Shown here piece by piece: positions 36,844 to 45,932 of a stretch of DNA of 64,000 nt. A program made the translations under genes and the position numbers. The stretch is from assembly GCF_032271945.1 (NCBI RefSeq), contig NZ_CP130319.1:1507001-1571000 (forward strand). The letters run 5' to 3'. Source of the DNA: Paenibacillus sp. MBLB1832 (GTDB taxonomy: Bacteria > Bacillota > Bacilli > Paenibacillales > NBRC-103111). The notes beneath the pieces were generated by a model. It had not been told where the DNA came from and searched no databases. It saw only the letters and a list, made by a program, of their open reading frames with translations. Numbering within the stretch: position 1 is the stretch's first letter; each line of letters begins with the position of its first letter.

Positions 36844-38175
36844 ATGAAAAAAGCTAGAATTACGTATCGATTCGACCCTAAGGAAGGGACAGAATCAAGT
36901 CGCAGAGCGGCGAGGGTTCATGACCAAGAGGAGAATGTCATTCCACTCTATCAAGAAGAGTTTAAAGTGATAGATTCGAAGACAGAGCGAAACGGGAGAG
37001 AAATCACGCCATTTGATCAATCCGAGAGAGAGCAAGTGGAATCGTTATTTGAATCCCATGCGTTGAATACATTTACAACGGACTTTGGCAATTGGAACTC
37101 ATCGTTTGAAACGGAGGGTGAGCGCGTAGAACGCATCATTCGCGATTCTCAAAGCGTGAGAGAGCAGCAAGTTGACACGCAACCGCCTCAGATCCAGCCT
37201 CCTGCGCAACCGATTGAGAAGCCAGATGAATGGTCGAATTGGACGCCCAAAGACCCTTACCGTGAGATAGATTCCGTCCCGCGTATTGCCAAATCATCCA
37301 GCACGCCATGGTTCCGCATCGCAACCTCAGTGGCAGGAGCGGTCGTGACGGGTATCGCTTTTGGATTCTTCGTGCTCTCCATGTTCTCCACGGATCGCGA
37401 TACGAATGTAGATGCGGGGGCAACCGCGGCTCCGAACAAAATTACAGTATCATCCGCGAATTCACAAGCCTCGTCTTCAACGAAGACACAAACAGGCACA
37501 AACAACGCGGCGTTGCCTGCTTCTGCAGCAGTAGTGACAGCGGTGCAAATCCCAGCAAAGTCGTATACATTCTTACAAAATGGTGTATTCAGTTCCTTGC
37601 AGGGGGCGCAAGCCGTCCAAGACTCCCTTGGCAAGAAGGGACTCGCGGCAGCGATGGATACATCAGATAAGCTTACGGTATTTGTCGGATTTGCGAAGAC
37701 GAGAGACGATGCTACAGCACTTCGCCAGAAAGTGCAAGAGTCCGATAAGACGATTGAAGTCTTCATGAAAAATGTGGATTTCCCCGCTGTTACGGGCATT
37801 CGTTGGTCTGGGACGAAACCGGAGTCGGTCCCTACTTTCATTGCGGAAGGCGACAAACTTGTAAATTCGATAAGCGGGTTAACGCTCGTTCATCTTGCTG
37901 AGACGAAGCCGACTGCCCTGACAGATGCTTCTATGCAAGCGATCCGAACTTCGCATCAAACGATGATTACGTTATCCACAACGCTCGCTGATGGAGCTGG
38001 AGATGATGTGAGGGCCTCATTGCAGAAAATGACAACGGCTATGAATCGTGCGGTTCAATCGATGGAAGAATATAAGAAAACACCTTCTACATCGCTGATG
38101 TGGCAAGCGCAGTCTGCCATGATGCAGTATATTATTGCCCAAAAAGAATTTCTCAAAGGGATTACCGTTGCCTAA
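36844..38175 (+). CDS. SPOR-domain membrane protein, SpoIIB-like
   Basis: Layout: a charged cytoplasmic region of about 155 residues, one membrane segment (TSVAGAVVTGIAFGFFVLSM, about residues 160-180), a Ser/Thr-rich linker, a SPOR-like domain (236-312, KSYTFLQNGVFSSLQGAQAV and LTVFVGFAKTRDDATALRQK) and a helical C-terminal domain. SPOR domains bind denuded peptidoglycan at septa. Position between folC/murC and maf-radC-mreB matches B. subtilis spoIIB, a sporulation septum protein; I infer orthology from layout and place, not from close sequence identity. 443 residues, ATG with AAGGAG. A strong terminator separates it from the convergent SLH amidase. Confidence 0.8.
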   Translation: MKKARITYRFDPKEGTESSRRAARVHDQEENVIPLYQEEFKVIDSKTERNGREITPFDQSEREQVESLFESHALNTFTTDFGNWNSSFETEGERVERIIRDSQSVREQQVDTQPPQIQPPAQPIEKPDEWSNWTPKDPYREIDSVPRIAKSSSTPWFRIATSVAGAVVTGIAFGFFVLSMFSTDRDTNVDAGATAAPNKITVSSANSQASSSTKTQTGTNNAALPASAAVVTAVQIPAKSYTFLQNGVFSSLQGAQAVQDSLGKKGLAAAMDTSDKLTVFVGFAKTRDDATALRQKVQESDKTIEVFMKNVDFPAVTGIRWSGTKPESVPTFIAEGDKLVNSISGLTLVHLAETKPTALTDASMQAIRTSHQTMITLSTTLADGAGDDVRASLQKMTTAMNRAVQSMEEYKKTPSTSLMWQAQSAMMQYIIAQKEFLKGITVA

Positions 38176-38181
38176 GATAGA

Positions 38182-38224
38182 AAGCCGTGCATGGGAACTC
38201 GCGGAGTTCCTTGCACGGCTTCTT
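38182..38224 (+). terminator. Terminator between spoIIB-like gene and the SLH amidase
   Basis: Long hairpin: 10-bp outer stem AAGCCGTGCA (38182-38191 with 38212-38221) and a 7-bp inner stem GGAACTC (38194-38200 with 38204-38210), loop GCG; a pure T-tract is short, and it could serve both strands. Confidence 0.75.
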
Positions 38225-38228
38225 ATGC

Positions 38229-39455
38229 TTACTTGAAATACCGATCAAGCAACGCCGCGATTTCAGCGCGGGTCATCGTTTGATTGGGCTTGAAGGAGGT
38301 GTCGGTGACACCGTTAATAATGCCTTTTTCTTTCAAATTCGTAATTGCAAGTGCACTCCACAACGACTTAGGTACATCATCAAAATAAGGTTGGTACACC
38401 GCTGGTGCCCCTGCCGATGTCATCTGCAGCAGGCGGTTGAACAAGTCAGCAACCTCACCGCGTGTAATGGCGCGGTTTGGACGAATCGTGCCGTCTTCAT
38501 AGCCTTGCAGCAAATTTAATTTGCTAGCTTTAGCAAACACGGCGCTTGCCCAATGTGAGGCGGGCAGGTCTGAATAAGAAGTTCCCGCATTGCAGCCATA
38601 TACGCTGGAAGTCACGCTTGATTTGGCTTCACAGACGGTAGGAAGCTTGCTAAAGGTAAAGACACGATCCATGAGCGTAAGGAATTCCGCTCTAGTTAAC
38701 GCGCGGTCCGGCTCATAATTGTTGCCGATACCTTCGATGATCCCTTTGTTCTTCATGCGAAGAACGGCAGGTCTGGACCAATGCACCAGGACGTCCGTAA
38801 ATAGCGGCGGTTCATAAGCGCTAATCCCATTCGCGATGCCAAGCGCGATTTTGGATCGTGCAGCGTCACTATTGAGCAAGGCGGCATCACTTTTGTTCGT
38901 GAGGAAGCCTGTCTCCACAAGGATGCTGGGAATGATGCCCATACGAGCCACATAGACAGCGCTTGGTGTTAGTCCAAGGTCTTTGGTGCCTGCAGAAGCA
39001 ACGAGCGCATCTTGGACATGCCCAGCCAAATCTTTGCTATAAGGCGTAAGCTGGCTCATGGTAGAGCTTGCAGGATAATCCTCCTGCGGGTAGTTGTTGT
39101 CATAGTAGAGGACCATCGAGCCATTGACATTACTGTTGGCATGCGCGTTGGCATGAATCGAAACGAATAAATCAGCTTTCTGTTCATTCGTGAAGGCAAC
39201 ACGTTCGGCTAATGACCAGAACGTATCGGTTGTCCGTGTCATGACAACGTCATAACCGCGCTCAAGCAGGGCTTGCTTAACTTTCATCGTGATGTCGAGA
39301 TTGACATCGGTTTCACGCAGACCGCCTACACCAATTGCGCCAGGATCGCTCCCGCCATGGCCTGCATCGAGTACGATTTTGTAAGCGAATGCATGGTAAG
39401 GAAAGGCAAACGTCAGCAGTAGTGTGAGCAGGGTCCATTTTTTGAGAAGAGTCAT
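38229..39455 (-). CDS. SLH-anchored N-acetylmuramoyl-L-alanine amidase
   Basis: Signal peptide (residues 1-24, ending AFA), Amidase_3 domain (YKIVLDAGHGGSDPGA zinc His, RETDVNLDIT Glu, VSIHANAHAN His, SILVETGFLTNKSD catalytic Glu) to about residue 200, then three SLH domains to the C-terminus (RAEFLTLMDRVF, RGEVADLFNRLL, RAEIAALLDRYF). SLH repeats hold proteins to pyruvylated secondary cell-wall polymers, so this is a wall-bound peptidoglycan hydrolase. 408 residues, ATG with GGAGG. It is inserted between the SpoIIB-like gene and maf, where B. subtilis has none. Confidence 0.95.
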   Translation of the reverse strand: MTLLKKWTLLTLLLTFAFPYHAFAYKIVLDAGHGGSDPGAIGVGGLRETDVNLDITMKVKQALLERGYDVVMTRTTDTFWSLAERVAFTNEQKADLFVSIHANAHANSNVNGSMVLYYDNNYPQEDYPASSTMSQLTPYSKDLAGHVQDALVASAGTKDLGLTPSAVYVARMGIIPSILVETGFLTNKSDAALLNSDAARSKIALGIANGISAYEPPLFTDVLVHWSRPAVLRMKNKGIIEGIGNNYEPDRALTRAEFLTLMDRVFTFSKLPTVCEAKSSVTSSVYGCNAGTSYSDLPASHWASAVFAKASKLNLLQGYEDGTIRPNRAITRGEVADLFNRLLQMTSAGAPAVYQPYFDDVPKSLWSALAITNLKEKGIINGVTDTSFKPNQTMTRAEIAALLDRYFK

Positions 39456-39621
39456 AGTTGAAAATACCTCCGGTAACTATCTTACTAGGATCGGCTGTAA
39501 CTGTAAGCAGGTAAGAATCACCAACCTGTTCATAGGGGGCCGAAGCTGTTAATTTGGCAATGGAAAAATGAAGTCTCTCCCCGTATAATAGGCTTGTACA
39601 TACTTGGGGAGGATGACTAGA

Positions 39622-39864
39622 ATGAAGAAGAATACGTTTACCTTGATCATATTTCTAATCATCGGATTGATTACTGGCATTATTATCGGTCAGTTGTTGG
39701 CACCTGTTCCTGCTCTTTCTTTCTTAACGAAATCGGTTCCCATTACGTGGGATCCAAGGGCAGACTTGCAAGTGGTGAAATATGAATTTCACTTGTTGGT
39801 GAAGCTAAACCTATGCAGTATCCTAGGATTAGTAGGGGGCTTTCTCCTTTATCGGAAAATCTAG
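39622..39864 (+). CDS. DUF4321-type small membrane protein
   Basis: An 80-residue protein with two hydrophobic segments, at the N-terminus (FTLIIFLIIGLITGIIIGQLLA) and the C-terminus (NLCSILGLVGGFLLYRKI), separated by a short polar loop. Small membrane proteins of this type (DUF4321) are common next to maf in Bacillota. Function unknown. ATG 39622 has GGGGAGG 8 bases upstream; the upstream TTG at 39604 is rejected because that site would be inside the gene. Confidence 0.8.
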   Translation: MKKNTFTLIIFLIIGLITGIIIGQLLAPVPALSFLTKSVPITWDPRADLQVVKYEFHLLVKLNLCSILGLVGGFLLYRKI

Positions 39865-39920
39865 AGTAGCTTTTAATACGTTTTTGAAATTGTATGATTA
39901 CAAATGAGGAGTTGTTGATC

Positions 39921-40520
39921 GTGCCTATGGCAGCGCACCAATTAATTCTGGCTTCCTCTTCACCGAGGAGACAGGAGTTGATACAATCTTTTGGACTTCC
40001 TTATATAATTCGGGTGAGTGACGCGGATGAGACCGTCGAACAAAAAATAACGCCGTCGGAATTTGTCGAAGTTTTATCGTTAAGAAAAGCGGCTACCGTC
40101 AGGGAGATGCTGGAAGCCTCAGACAAGCATGGCATCATTATCGGCTCCGATACCGTTGTCGTCTATAACGATGAGGTGCTGGGCAAACCCGTTGATGAGG
40201 AAGATGCCTTCCGCATGCTGAAAGCGATGCAAGGCCAAACACATCAAGTATTCAGCGGCGTAGCTTGTGTAGATGCTGAAACGGGGAAACAGGTTGTGTC
40301 ACATAGCGTGACCAACGTTCATATGAAGGCGATGTCGGATGAGCAGATTCGCCGGTATATCGCAACAGGTGAACCGAGAGACAAAGCTGGTTCCTATGCG
40401 ATTCAAGGTATTGGCGCAACAATCATCAGCGGCATTGAAGGAGACTATTTTACTGTTGTTGGACTCCCGCTTTCGCTATTGAGCGACATGCTCTTGGAGT
40501 TCAACATTCAAGTACTGTAG
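39921..40520 (+). CDS. maf: Maf-type nucleoside triphosphate pyrophosphatase
   Basis: Hydrolyses non-canonical or excess nucleoside triphosphates (dTTP/UTP type); in B. subtilis Maf overproduction blocks septation. Motifs: ILASSSPRRQELIQ at the N-terminus, GSDTVVVYNDEVLGKPVDEEDA, and GSYAIQGIGATIISGIEGDY. 199 residues with the GTG at 39921 (TGAGGAG 9 bases upstream); an ATG at 39927 is also possible. Position before radC-mreB is the classical Bacillota order, here with an Rrf2 regulator inserted between. Confidence 0.94.
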   Translation: MPMAAHQLILASSSPRRQELIQSFGLPYIIRVSDADETVEQKITPSEFVEVLSLRKAATVREMLEASDKHGIIIGSDTVVVYNDEVLGKPVDEEDAFRMLKAMQGQTHQVFSGVACVDAETGKQVVSHSVTNVHMKAMSDEQIRRYIATGEPRDKAGSYAIQGIGATIISGIEGDYFTVVGLPLSLLSDMLLEFNIQVL

Positions 40521-40528
40521 AACAGTAG
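40514..40528. promoter_or_regulatory. Palindrome TACTGT-AGA-ACAGTA before the rrf2 promoter
   Basis: A perfect 6-bp inverted repeat overlapping the maf stop codon and ending 2 bases before the -35 box of the Rrf2 gene. Could be an operator or a small hairpin. Confidence 0.4.
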
Positions 40529-40530
40529 AT

Positions 40531-40559
40531 TGACTGACTTATCTGTAACGAGTACAATG
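40531..40559 (+). promoter_or_regulatory. Promoter of the Rrf2 regulator gene
   Basis: TTGACT (40531-40536), 17-base spacer, TACAAT (40554-40559). Confidence 0.7.
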
Positions 40560-40608
40560 ACAGTAAGCGTAATACAACACGACATCGCATGCTTCGGGAG
40601 GTATCGCC

Positions 40609-41058
40609 ATGAACAGCGAATTTACGATAGCCGTACATAGTCTTGTTCTGTTAGCGCATTTACCTGATCATATGGCAACCAGCGAAGAAATTGCAGCGAA
40701 TGTCTCCACCCATTCTGCACGTATTCGCAAAGTGATGGGTTTTTTGCGGAAAGCAGGCTATGTGTCAACGAAAGAAGGCATAGGCGGCGGATTTATTCTT
40801 AGTTGCAAGCCAGAAGAGGTAACACTCGCCGAGATTTACCGCTTAACGTGCCAAGGCACGCTTAAGCCGAGTTGGTGCTCAGGTGATGAGTCGAAGCCTT
40901 GCTTAATCTCCTCGAAGATGGATCTATTAATGGGGAACGTTTTTAAAGATGCCGAGAAGCAGATGGAGAACTACTTTGAAGGTCATACCATTGGCAGCAT
41001 GCTCGAGCAAATCAAGCAATTTGAGTGTCCACAATCGAATAAAGAGCCCTTATCCTAG
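40609..41058 (+). CDS. Rrf2-family transcriptional regulator
   Basis: A winged helix-turn-helix dimer of the Rrf2 family: FTIAVHSLVLLAHLPDHMATSEEIAANVSTHSARIRKVMGFLRKAGYVSTKEGIGGGFILSCK. Cysteines at WCSGDESKPCL and in the C-terminal part (FECPQSN) do not form the regular IscR/NsrR three-cysteine cluster, so iron-sulfur binding is uncertain; a thiol-based or other signal is possible. 149 residues, GGGAGG site, own SigA promoter preceded by a palindrome, and a terminator after it, which suggests a single autoregulated gene. Confidence 0.92.
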   Translation: MNSEFTIAVHSLVLLAHLPDHMATSEEIAANVSTHSARIRKVMGFLRKAGYVSTKEGIGGGFILSCKPEEVTLAEIYRLTCQGTLKPSWCSGDESKPCLISSKMDLLMGNVFKDAEKQMENYFEGHTIGSMLEQIKQFECPQSNKEPLS

Positions 41059-41061
41059 AAG

Positions 41062-41087
41062 CCCTCGGATCTCCATCCGGGGGTTTT
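41062..41087 (+). terminator. Terminator of the Rrf2 gene
   Basis: 9-bp stem CCCTCGGAT (41062-41070 with 41075-41083, one G-U), CTCC loop, TTTT. Confidence 0.8.
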
Positions 41088-41166
41088 GTGTCGTATTAGG
41101 GGCATCGGATCGCATGCATGGGATATTAGCAAGTAACACAACCTACATTACGGAAGAGGGGAATAC

Positions 41167-41856
41167 ATGGAAAGCTCAAGTCTTATGCTAAGAGAAGTAC
41201 CCATGGAAGAAAGGCCGCGGGAGCGTATGCTCCAATTAGGCGCAGGAGCGTTAAGCCATGCGGAATTACTCGCAATTTTGCTGCGAACGGGAACGGTATC
41301 GGAATCTGCAATCAACTTGGCTAATCGAATTCTAAGCGAGTCTGGCGGACTCCGCAGCCTTGTTGACATGAGTAAGGATCAATTGACCCAGATCAAAGGA
41401 ATTGGCGACGCGAAGGCTTTGCAGATTCAGGCGGGCATCGAGCTCGGTCGAAGGTTGGCTAAGAGCTCCCATGAAGAGCGAGTGACGATCCGTTCTCCCA
41501 AGGATATTGCGAATTTAATGAGCGAGGATCTTCGCTATCTGCAAAAGGAGCATTTTGTTTGCCTTTTTCTCAATACGAAAAACCATGTTGTGGGGCAAGA
41601 AACGTTATCCATGGGAAGCTTAAACGCTTCCATCGTGCATCCGAGGGAGGTATTTCGAGCCGCGATTAAGCGCAGCAGTGCCTCGATTATATGTGTACAT
41701 AACCATCCGAGCGGCGATCCGACTCCGAGCCCGGAAGATATTAGTCTTACTGCCCGTTTAGTTGAAGCTGGAACAATAATTGGAATTGAAGTGTTGGATC
41801 ATGTTATCATTGGAGATCAGAGATTCATAAGTTTGAAGGAACAAGGCTTTATGTAA
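41167..41856 (+). CDS. radC: RadC-family JAB/MPN-domain protein
   Basis: Helix-hairpin-helix region at residues 50-85 ([16 protein letters not shown]) followed by a JAMM-type metalloprotease-like domain with the zinc motif [15 protein letters not shown]. 229 residues. The name comes from an old DNA repair mapping in E. coli; the real function is unclear. The start follows GAAGAGGGGAA. The mreB promoter lies in its last codons, so the two genes are adjacent but separately promoted. Confidence 0.95.
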   Translation: MESSSLMLREVPMEERPRERMLQLGAGALSHAELLAILLRTGTVSESAINLANRILSESGGLRSLVDMSKDQLTQIKGIGDAKALQIQAGIELGRRLAKSSHEERVTIRSPKDIANLMSEDLRYLQKEHFVCLFLNTKNHVVGQETLSMGSLNASIVHPREVFRAAIKRSSASIICVHNHPSGDPTPSPEDISLTARLVEAGTIIGIEVLDHVIIGDQRFISLKEQGFM

Positions 41857-41862
41857 TATAAT
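41833..41862 (+). promoter_or_regulatory. Promoter of the mreB operon
   Basis: TTGAAG (41833-41838), 18-base spacer, perfect TATAAT (41857-41862), overlapping the end of radC. Confidence 0.65.
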
Positions 41863-41893
41863 AGAACACGCAATAGGAAAGGAGCTGCTTGTC

Positions 41894-42934
41894 ATGTTTG
41901 GAGGATTTACCAAAGATTTAGGGATTGATTTAGGGACAGCGAATACACTGGTTTATGTGAAAGGCAGAGGAATAATCGTTAGGGAGCCTTCAGTGGTTGC
42001 CCTTCGTACTGATACGAAAACAATTGAGGCTGTAGGTGAAGATGCCAAGAAAATGATTGGCCGTACACCAGGAAACATTCGTGCGATTCGTCCGATGAAG
42101 GATGGTGTTATTGCGGATTTCGATACGACATCCACGATGATTCGCTACTTTATTCGTCGTGCTCAGAAGCAACGTTGGTTATTTGGACGTCATCCGAACG
42201 TCATGGTTTGCGTGCCGTCCGGCATTACAGCGGTAGAGAAACGTGCTGTTGAGGATGCAACGAAACAAGCGGGTGCCCGAGAAGCTTATACGATCGAGGA
42301 GCCTTTCGCGGCTGCGATCGGCGCGGATTTGCCGGTATGGGAGCCGACGGGAAGCATGGTCGTCGATATTGGCGGCGGAACGACAGAAGTCGCGGTTATT
42401 TCCCTTGGCGGTATTGTGACGAGCCGCTCGATTCGAATCGCTGGCGATGAAATGGATGAAGCTATCATTCAATATATTAAACGTACCTACAATTTGATGA
42501 TTGGTGAACGTACGGCAGAAACGCTTAAGATCGAGATTGGATCTGCACTGGCGCTAAACTTGGAGAAACCAGATTCCTTAGAAATTCGCGGCCGGGATCT
42601 TGTTACGGGTTTACCGAAGACGATCAGCGTGACTTCAACTGAAATTACAGAATCTTTGGCAGATACGGTCAGCGCAATTGTGGAGGCTGTGAAGGTAACG
42701 CTGGAGAAATGCCCGCCAGAGCTTTCGGCAGATATTATGGATCGGGGTATCGTGTTGACGGGGGGCGGCGGTTTGCTGCGTAACTTGGACCGCTTGTTGG
42801 CTAGAGAGACGGGGATGCCTGTCATGGTTGCCGAAAATCCGTTGGATTGCGTTGCGATTGGTACGGGACGCGCGTTAGAAAATATTCATTTATTCAAAAA
42901 TAAATCAGGATCTGGTTCCAGGTATAAGGGTTAA
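41894..42934 (+). CDS. mreB: Rod shape-determining protein MreB
   Basis: Bacterial actin that forms membrane-bound filaments and guides lateral wall synthesis. Phosphate-1 motif [18 protein letters not shown], phosphate-2 [18 protein letters not shown], adenosine motif ALTGGGG-like [14 protein letters not shown]. 346 residues, AAAGGAGC ribosome binding site. First gene of an apparent operon mreB-mreC-mreD-minC-minD-rodA that ends at the terminator at 47.1 kb and covers elongation, division-site choice and SEDS glycosyltransferase. Confidence 0.98.
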   Translation: MFGGFTKDLGIDLGTANTLVYVKGRGIIVREPSVVALRTDTKTIEAVGEDAKKMIGRTPGNIRAIRPMKDGVIADFDTTSTMIRYFIRRAQKQRWLFGRHPNVMVCVPSGITAVEKRAVEDATKQAGAREAYTIEEPFAAAIGADLPVWEPTGSMVVDIGGGTTEVAVISLGGIVTSRSIRIAGDEMDEAIIQYIKRTYNLMIGERTAETLKIEIGSALALNLEKPDSLEIRGRDLVTGLPKTISVTSTEITESLADTVSAIVEAVKVTLEKCPPELSADIMDRGIVLTGGGGLLRNLDRLLARETGMPVMVAENPLDCVAIGTGRALENIHLFKNKSGSGSRYKG

Positions 42935-42955
42935 TTTTCGTTAGAAGGTGCTAAT

Positions 42956-43819
42956 TTGTTTAAATTCATGGGAAATAAACGACTCATTTTTCTAATGTCT
43001 GGTTTAGTCTGTTTTTTTATTCTTATGGGGCTAACACTCGGCAATCGAGGGCCGATGACTTGGCCTGAGAAATTTGTCAAAGATTCTGTTTCATGGACCC
43101 AAGGACTCCTGTACAAGCCCGCTTCTTCCATAGCGGGTTTCTTTGAAGATATCAGACAGCTGCGAGTCATCTATGAGGAAAATAAAACATTGAAATTGAC
43201 GCTCACGCAGTATGCGCGAGATACGCAGCGATTGAATGAACTGGAGTCGCAAAATAAGCGGCTGATGGAAGCGCTCGGCTTTACAGAACGCCAACGCCAA
43301 GCGAACAATTACACCTATCGTATTGCCGAAGTCGTGACGGTTGATCCAGATCCCTACAACAGCACGGTCACGATTAATCTTGGCGATAAAGACGGCATTA
43401 AAGAGAACATGGCGGTCATGACCGTGGATGGTCTGGTTGGTCGTGTCAGCAAAGTATTCGGATTCCATTCGAATGTCCAACTGCTTACTGAGACGAATGA
43501 TACCGACAATAACTCCAAGGCCATTGCGGTTACGGTGAAAGGCAACGAGTCGCAGCCTTTTGGCATGATCGAATCGTATGATGCTAAGTTGGGCGAGCTC
43601 GTGATGAACAAAGTTGAACATGCTGATGATATGAAAATCGGCGACACCATTATCACTTCAGGTTTAGGACAAGTTTTCCCGAAAGGCATAGAAGTGGGGA
43701 CGATCTCTTCCATCGGTCCTGGTGAGTTCGGAATCACGTATAAGGTTTTGGTAAAACCGAAGGCGTCCTTTAATCGAATCCGCGAAGTATTCGTCGTGGA
43801 AGTTCCGGAAGTGAAATGA
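42956..43819 (+). CDS. mreC: Rod shape-determining protein MreC
   Basis: Scaffold of the elongasome with a short cytoplasmic end, one membrane segment (LIFLMSGLVCFFILMGLTLG), a coiled coil (RQLRVIYEENKTLKLTLTQYARDTQRLNELESQN region) and a beta-rich extracytoplasmic domain (about 110-280). 287 residues. TTG start at 42956 with AAGGTG 5 bases upstream; an ATG at 42968 has poor spacing. Confidence 0.95.
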   Translation: MFKFMGNKRLIFLMSGLVCFFILMGLTLGNRGPMTWPEKFVKDSVSWTQGLLYKPASSIAGFFEDIRQLRVIYEENKTLKLTLTQYARDTQRLNELESQNKRLMEALGFTERQRQANNYTYRIAEVVTVDPDPYNSTVTINLGDKDGIKENMAVMTVDGLVGRVSKVFGFHSNVQLLTETNDTDNNSKAIAVTVKGNESQPFGMIESYDAKLGELVMNKVEHADDMKIGDTIITSGLGQVFPKGIEVGTISSIGPGEFGITYKVLVKPKASFNRIREVFVVEVPEVK

Positions 43820-43832
43820 GGTGAGCCGACAA

Positions 43833-44360
43833 ATGAATCGACACGTAATTTGGCTCATCCTATTCGCCCTGTTTATTCTTCAGGGAACGTTGATCGTCTG
43901 GCTGCTGCCTGCTGCCTGGCAATCGACGGTTTATGTAACACCGCATTTAACTTTAGTGTTTATTATGTTTATTGGACTTTTCCATCATCGTCATGCTGCT
44001 TTAATTTACGGATTGATCTTCGGGTTATTGCATGATTTCATCTATTATGGAGCCATGCTGGGCGTTTACTCCTTCGGAATGGGGCTTGTCGGCTATCTAG
44101 CGGGATTAGGCCAACGCAGACAGCCTAACTTGATTTTTTATAATTTGCTGATAACAAGCATAGGTTTGCTCTTATTCGAGTTTCTCAACTATGGGATCAA
44201 TCGCTTGTTCAAGTTGATCACAATTGATTTGAATTGGGCTCTCACCCATTACATGCTCCCAAGCGTTCTGTTCAATTTACTGATTGCCTTGCTTTGTTAC
44301 GTTCCGATTCGGAAATTGCTGGAAGGAAAGCGTACCGCAGTTTCTGGGAATGAAGATTAA
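43833..44360 (+). CDS. mreD: Rod shape-determining protein MreD
   Basis: Integral membrane protein of the elongasome with about five hydrophobic segments (WLILFALFILQGTLIVWLL, HLTLVFIMFIGLFH, LIYGLIFGLLHDFIYYG). 175 residues with ATG 43833, which has GAGGTGAG at good distance; GTG 43821 is the alternative. The start is 13 bases after mreC. Confidence 0.93.
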   Translation: MNRHVIWLILFALFILQGTLIVWLLPAAWQSTVYVTPHLTLVFIMFIGLFHHRHAALIYGLIFGLLHDFIYYGAMLGVYSFGMGLVGYLAGLGQRRQPNLIFYNLLITSIGLLLFEFLNYGINRLFKLITIDLNWALTHYMLPSVLFNLLIALLCYVPIRKLLEGKRTAVSGNED

Positions 44361-44431
44361 ATTTACAGGCATCAAGCAGGAAAAATCAGAACAGGGACCG
44401 AAATGTATAGGTTGGGAGGTCGTCATGCATT

Positions 44432-45091
44432 ATGTCTGTAGCTAAGCACCATGTGATGATTAAAGGGGTCAAGGATGGCCTTGTTTTTTTACTAAATGAC
44501 GGATGCGATTGGGAAGAGCTCCTGCAGGAATTGCAGCATAAGCTCGAGAAAACGCATCAGCAAATATTAACGGGTCCGATTATTCATGTGAATGTGAAGT
44601 TGGGCAGTCGTGAGGCGACAGAAGAGCAGAAGGAAGAGATTCGTTCTGTTATTAAGCAGAAGGGGAATCTGTTGATCCAATCGATTGAAAGTGAACCGCC
44701 TAAGATCCTGACGCCAGAAGAGCCCAAATCAGCGATAACGACGCTGCGCGGGATGATTCGATCTGGACAAACGTTACATCATGAAGGTGACTTGCTCTAT
44801 CTCGGAGATGTGAATCCTGGCGGTATCATTTCTTCAACGGGGAACATTTACATCATGGGCTCTCTCCGAGGCATGGCTCATGCTGGTTCGGAGGGGGAAG
44901 AGAAGTCGATTATCGCGGCTTCTCACATGCGTCCGACGCAATTGCGAATTGCGGGCGTGATCTCACGTTCACCGGATGAGTGGGGAATTGAAGAAGCCTT
45001 TATGGAATTTGCCTATGTGAAAGATGGTAAAATGGAAATCGACAAGCTGCATCAACTTCATCGGATTTGGCCGGAAGCGCCAATCAAATAA
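44432..45091 (+). CDS. minC: Septum site-determining protein MinC
   Basis: Inhibitor of FtsZ polymerisation that keeps division away from the poles. N-terminal FtsZ-interacting domain (VMIKGVKDGLVFLLNDG) and C-terminal beta-helix domain (GMIRSGQTLHHEGDLLYLGDVNPGGIISSTGNIYIMGSLRGMAHAG region) that binds MinD. 219 residues, GGGAGG 11 bases upstream. minD follows after 39 bases. Confidence 0.95.
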   Translation: MSVAKHHVMIKGVKDGLVFLLNDGCDWEELLQELQHKLEKTHQQILTGPIIHVNVKLGSREATEEQKEEIRSVIKQKGNLLIQSIESEPPKILTPEEPKSAITTLRGMIRSGQTLHHEGDLLYLGDVNPGGIISSTGNIYIMGSLRGMAHAGSEGEEKSIIAASHMRPTQLRIAGVISRSPDEWGIEEAFMEFAYVKDGKMEIDKLHQLHRIWPEAPIK

Positions 45092-45130
45092 GGTAGGATT
45101 TTTATATAAACTGTGTGTGGGGTGAGGAAT

Positions 45131-45925
45131 ATGGGAGAGGCTATCGTTGTAACATCAGGTAAAGGCGGCGTTGGTAAAACGACAACTTCCGCTAATCTAG
45201 GAACTGCACTTGCGCTTCTTGGGAAAAAAGTGTGTATGGTCGATACCGATATTGGTCTGCGTAATTTGGATGTTGTCATGGGGTTGGAAAATCGGATCAT
45301 CTACGATCTTGTTGATGTTGCAGAGGGTCGTTGCCGATTGCCGCAGGCGCTGATTAAAGATAAACGGTTTGAGGAATTGTATTTATTACCAGCAGCTCAA
45401 ACGAAAGATAAGCATGCCGTTTCGCCAGAGCAGGTGCGGACGATTATTTTGGAGCTCAAGAATGATTTTGAGTTCGTCATCATCGACTGCCCGGCAGGCA
45501 TTGAACAAGGCTTCAAAAATGCTGTTGCAGGGGCAGACAAAGCAATTGTCGTGACCACACCAGAAAATGCCGCTGTTCGCGATGCTGACCGCATTATCGG
45601 ATTGTTGGAGAATGAGAAAATTTCTTCTCCGAAGTTAGTCATTAACCGCATCAGGCCGATGATGGTGAAAAAAGGCGAGATGCTGGACATCGACGAAATT
45701 TGTTCGGTCCTTGCCATTGATCTATTGGGGATTGTGCCTGATGACGAGCATGTCATTAAGGCTGCTAATTTAGGTGAGCCTACCGTGATGAACCCATCGT
45801 CACGCGCAGCTATCGCTTATCGGAATATTGCTCGCCGCATCGTTGGCGATACAGTTCCGCTCATGCAGCTTGAAGATAAAACAGGTTGGGTCAAACGCAT
45901 GAAAAAGTTTATCGGAATAGGATGA
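45131..45925 (+). CDS. minD: Septum site-determining ATPase MinD
   Basis: Deviant Walker A ATPase (TSGKGGVGKTTTSANLG) that binds the membrane and recruits MinC. DTDIGLRNLDVVMG and VIIDCPAGIEQGF (Walker B) follow; the C-terminal amphipathic helix GWVKRMKKFIGIG is the membrane-targeting sequence. 264 residues with ATG 45131 and GGGGTGAGG just upstream; a GTG at 45113 is in frame but lacks a site. Confidence 0.97.
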   Translation: MGEAIVVTSGKGGVGKTTTSANLGTALALLGKKVCMVDTDIGLRNLDVVMGLENRIIYDLVDVAEGRCRLPQALIKDKRFEELYLLPAAQTKDKHAVSPEQVRTIILELKNDFEFVIIDCPAGIEQGFKNAVAGADKAIVVTTPENAAVRDADRIIGLLENEKISSPKLVINRIRPMMVKKGEMLDIDEICSVLAIDLLGIVPDDEHVIKAANLGEPTVMNPSSRAAIAYRNIARRIVGDTVPLMQLEDKTGWVKRMKKFIGIG

Positions 45926-45932
45926 TCGTTCT

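Noticed and set aside
38187-38519. 110-codon plus-strand open frame within the terminator and the SLH amidase
   Set aside because: Antisense to the SLH repeats of a strong gene and starts inside a terminator hairpin.
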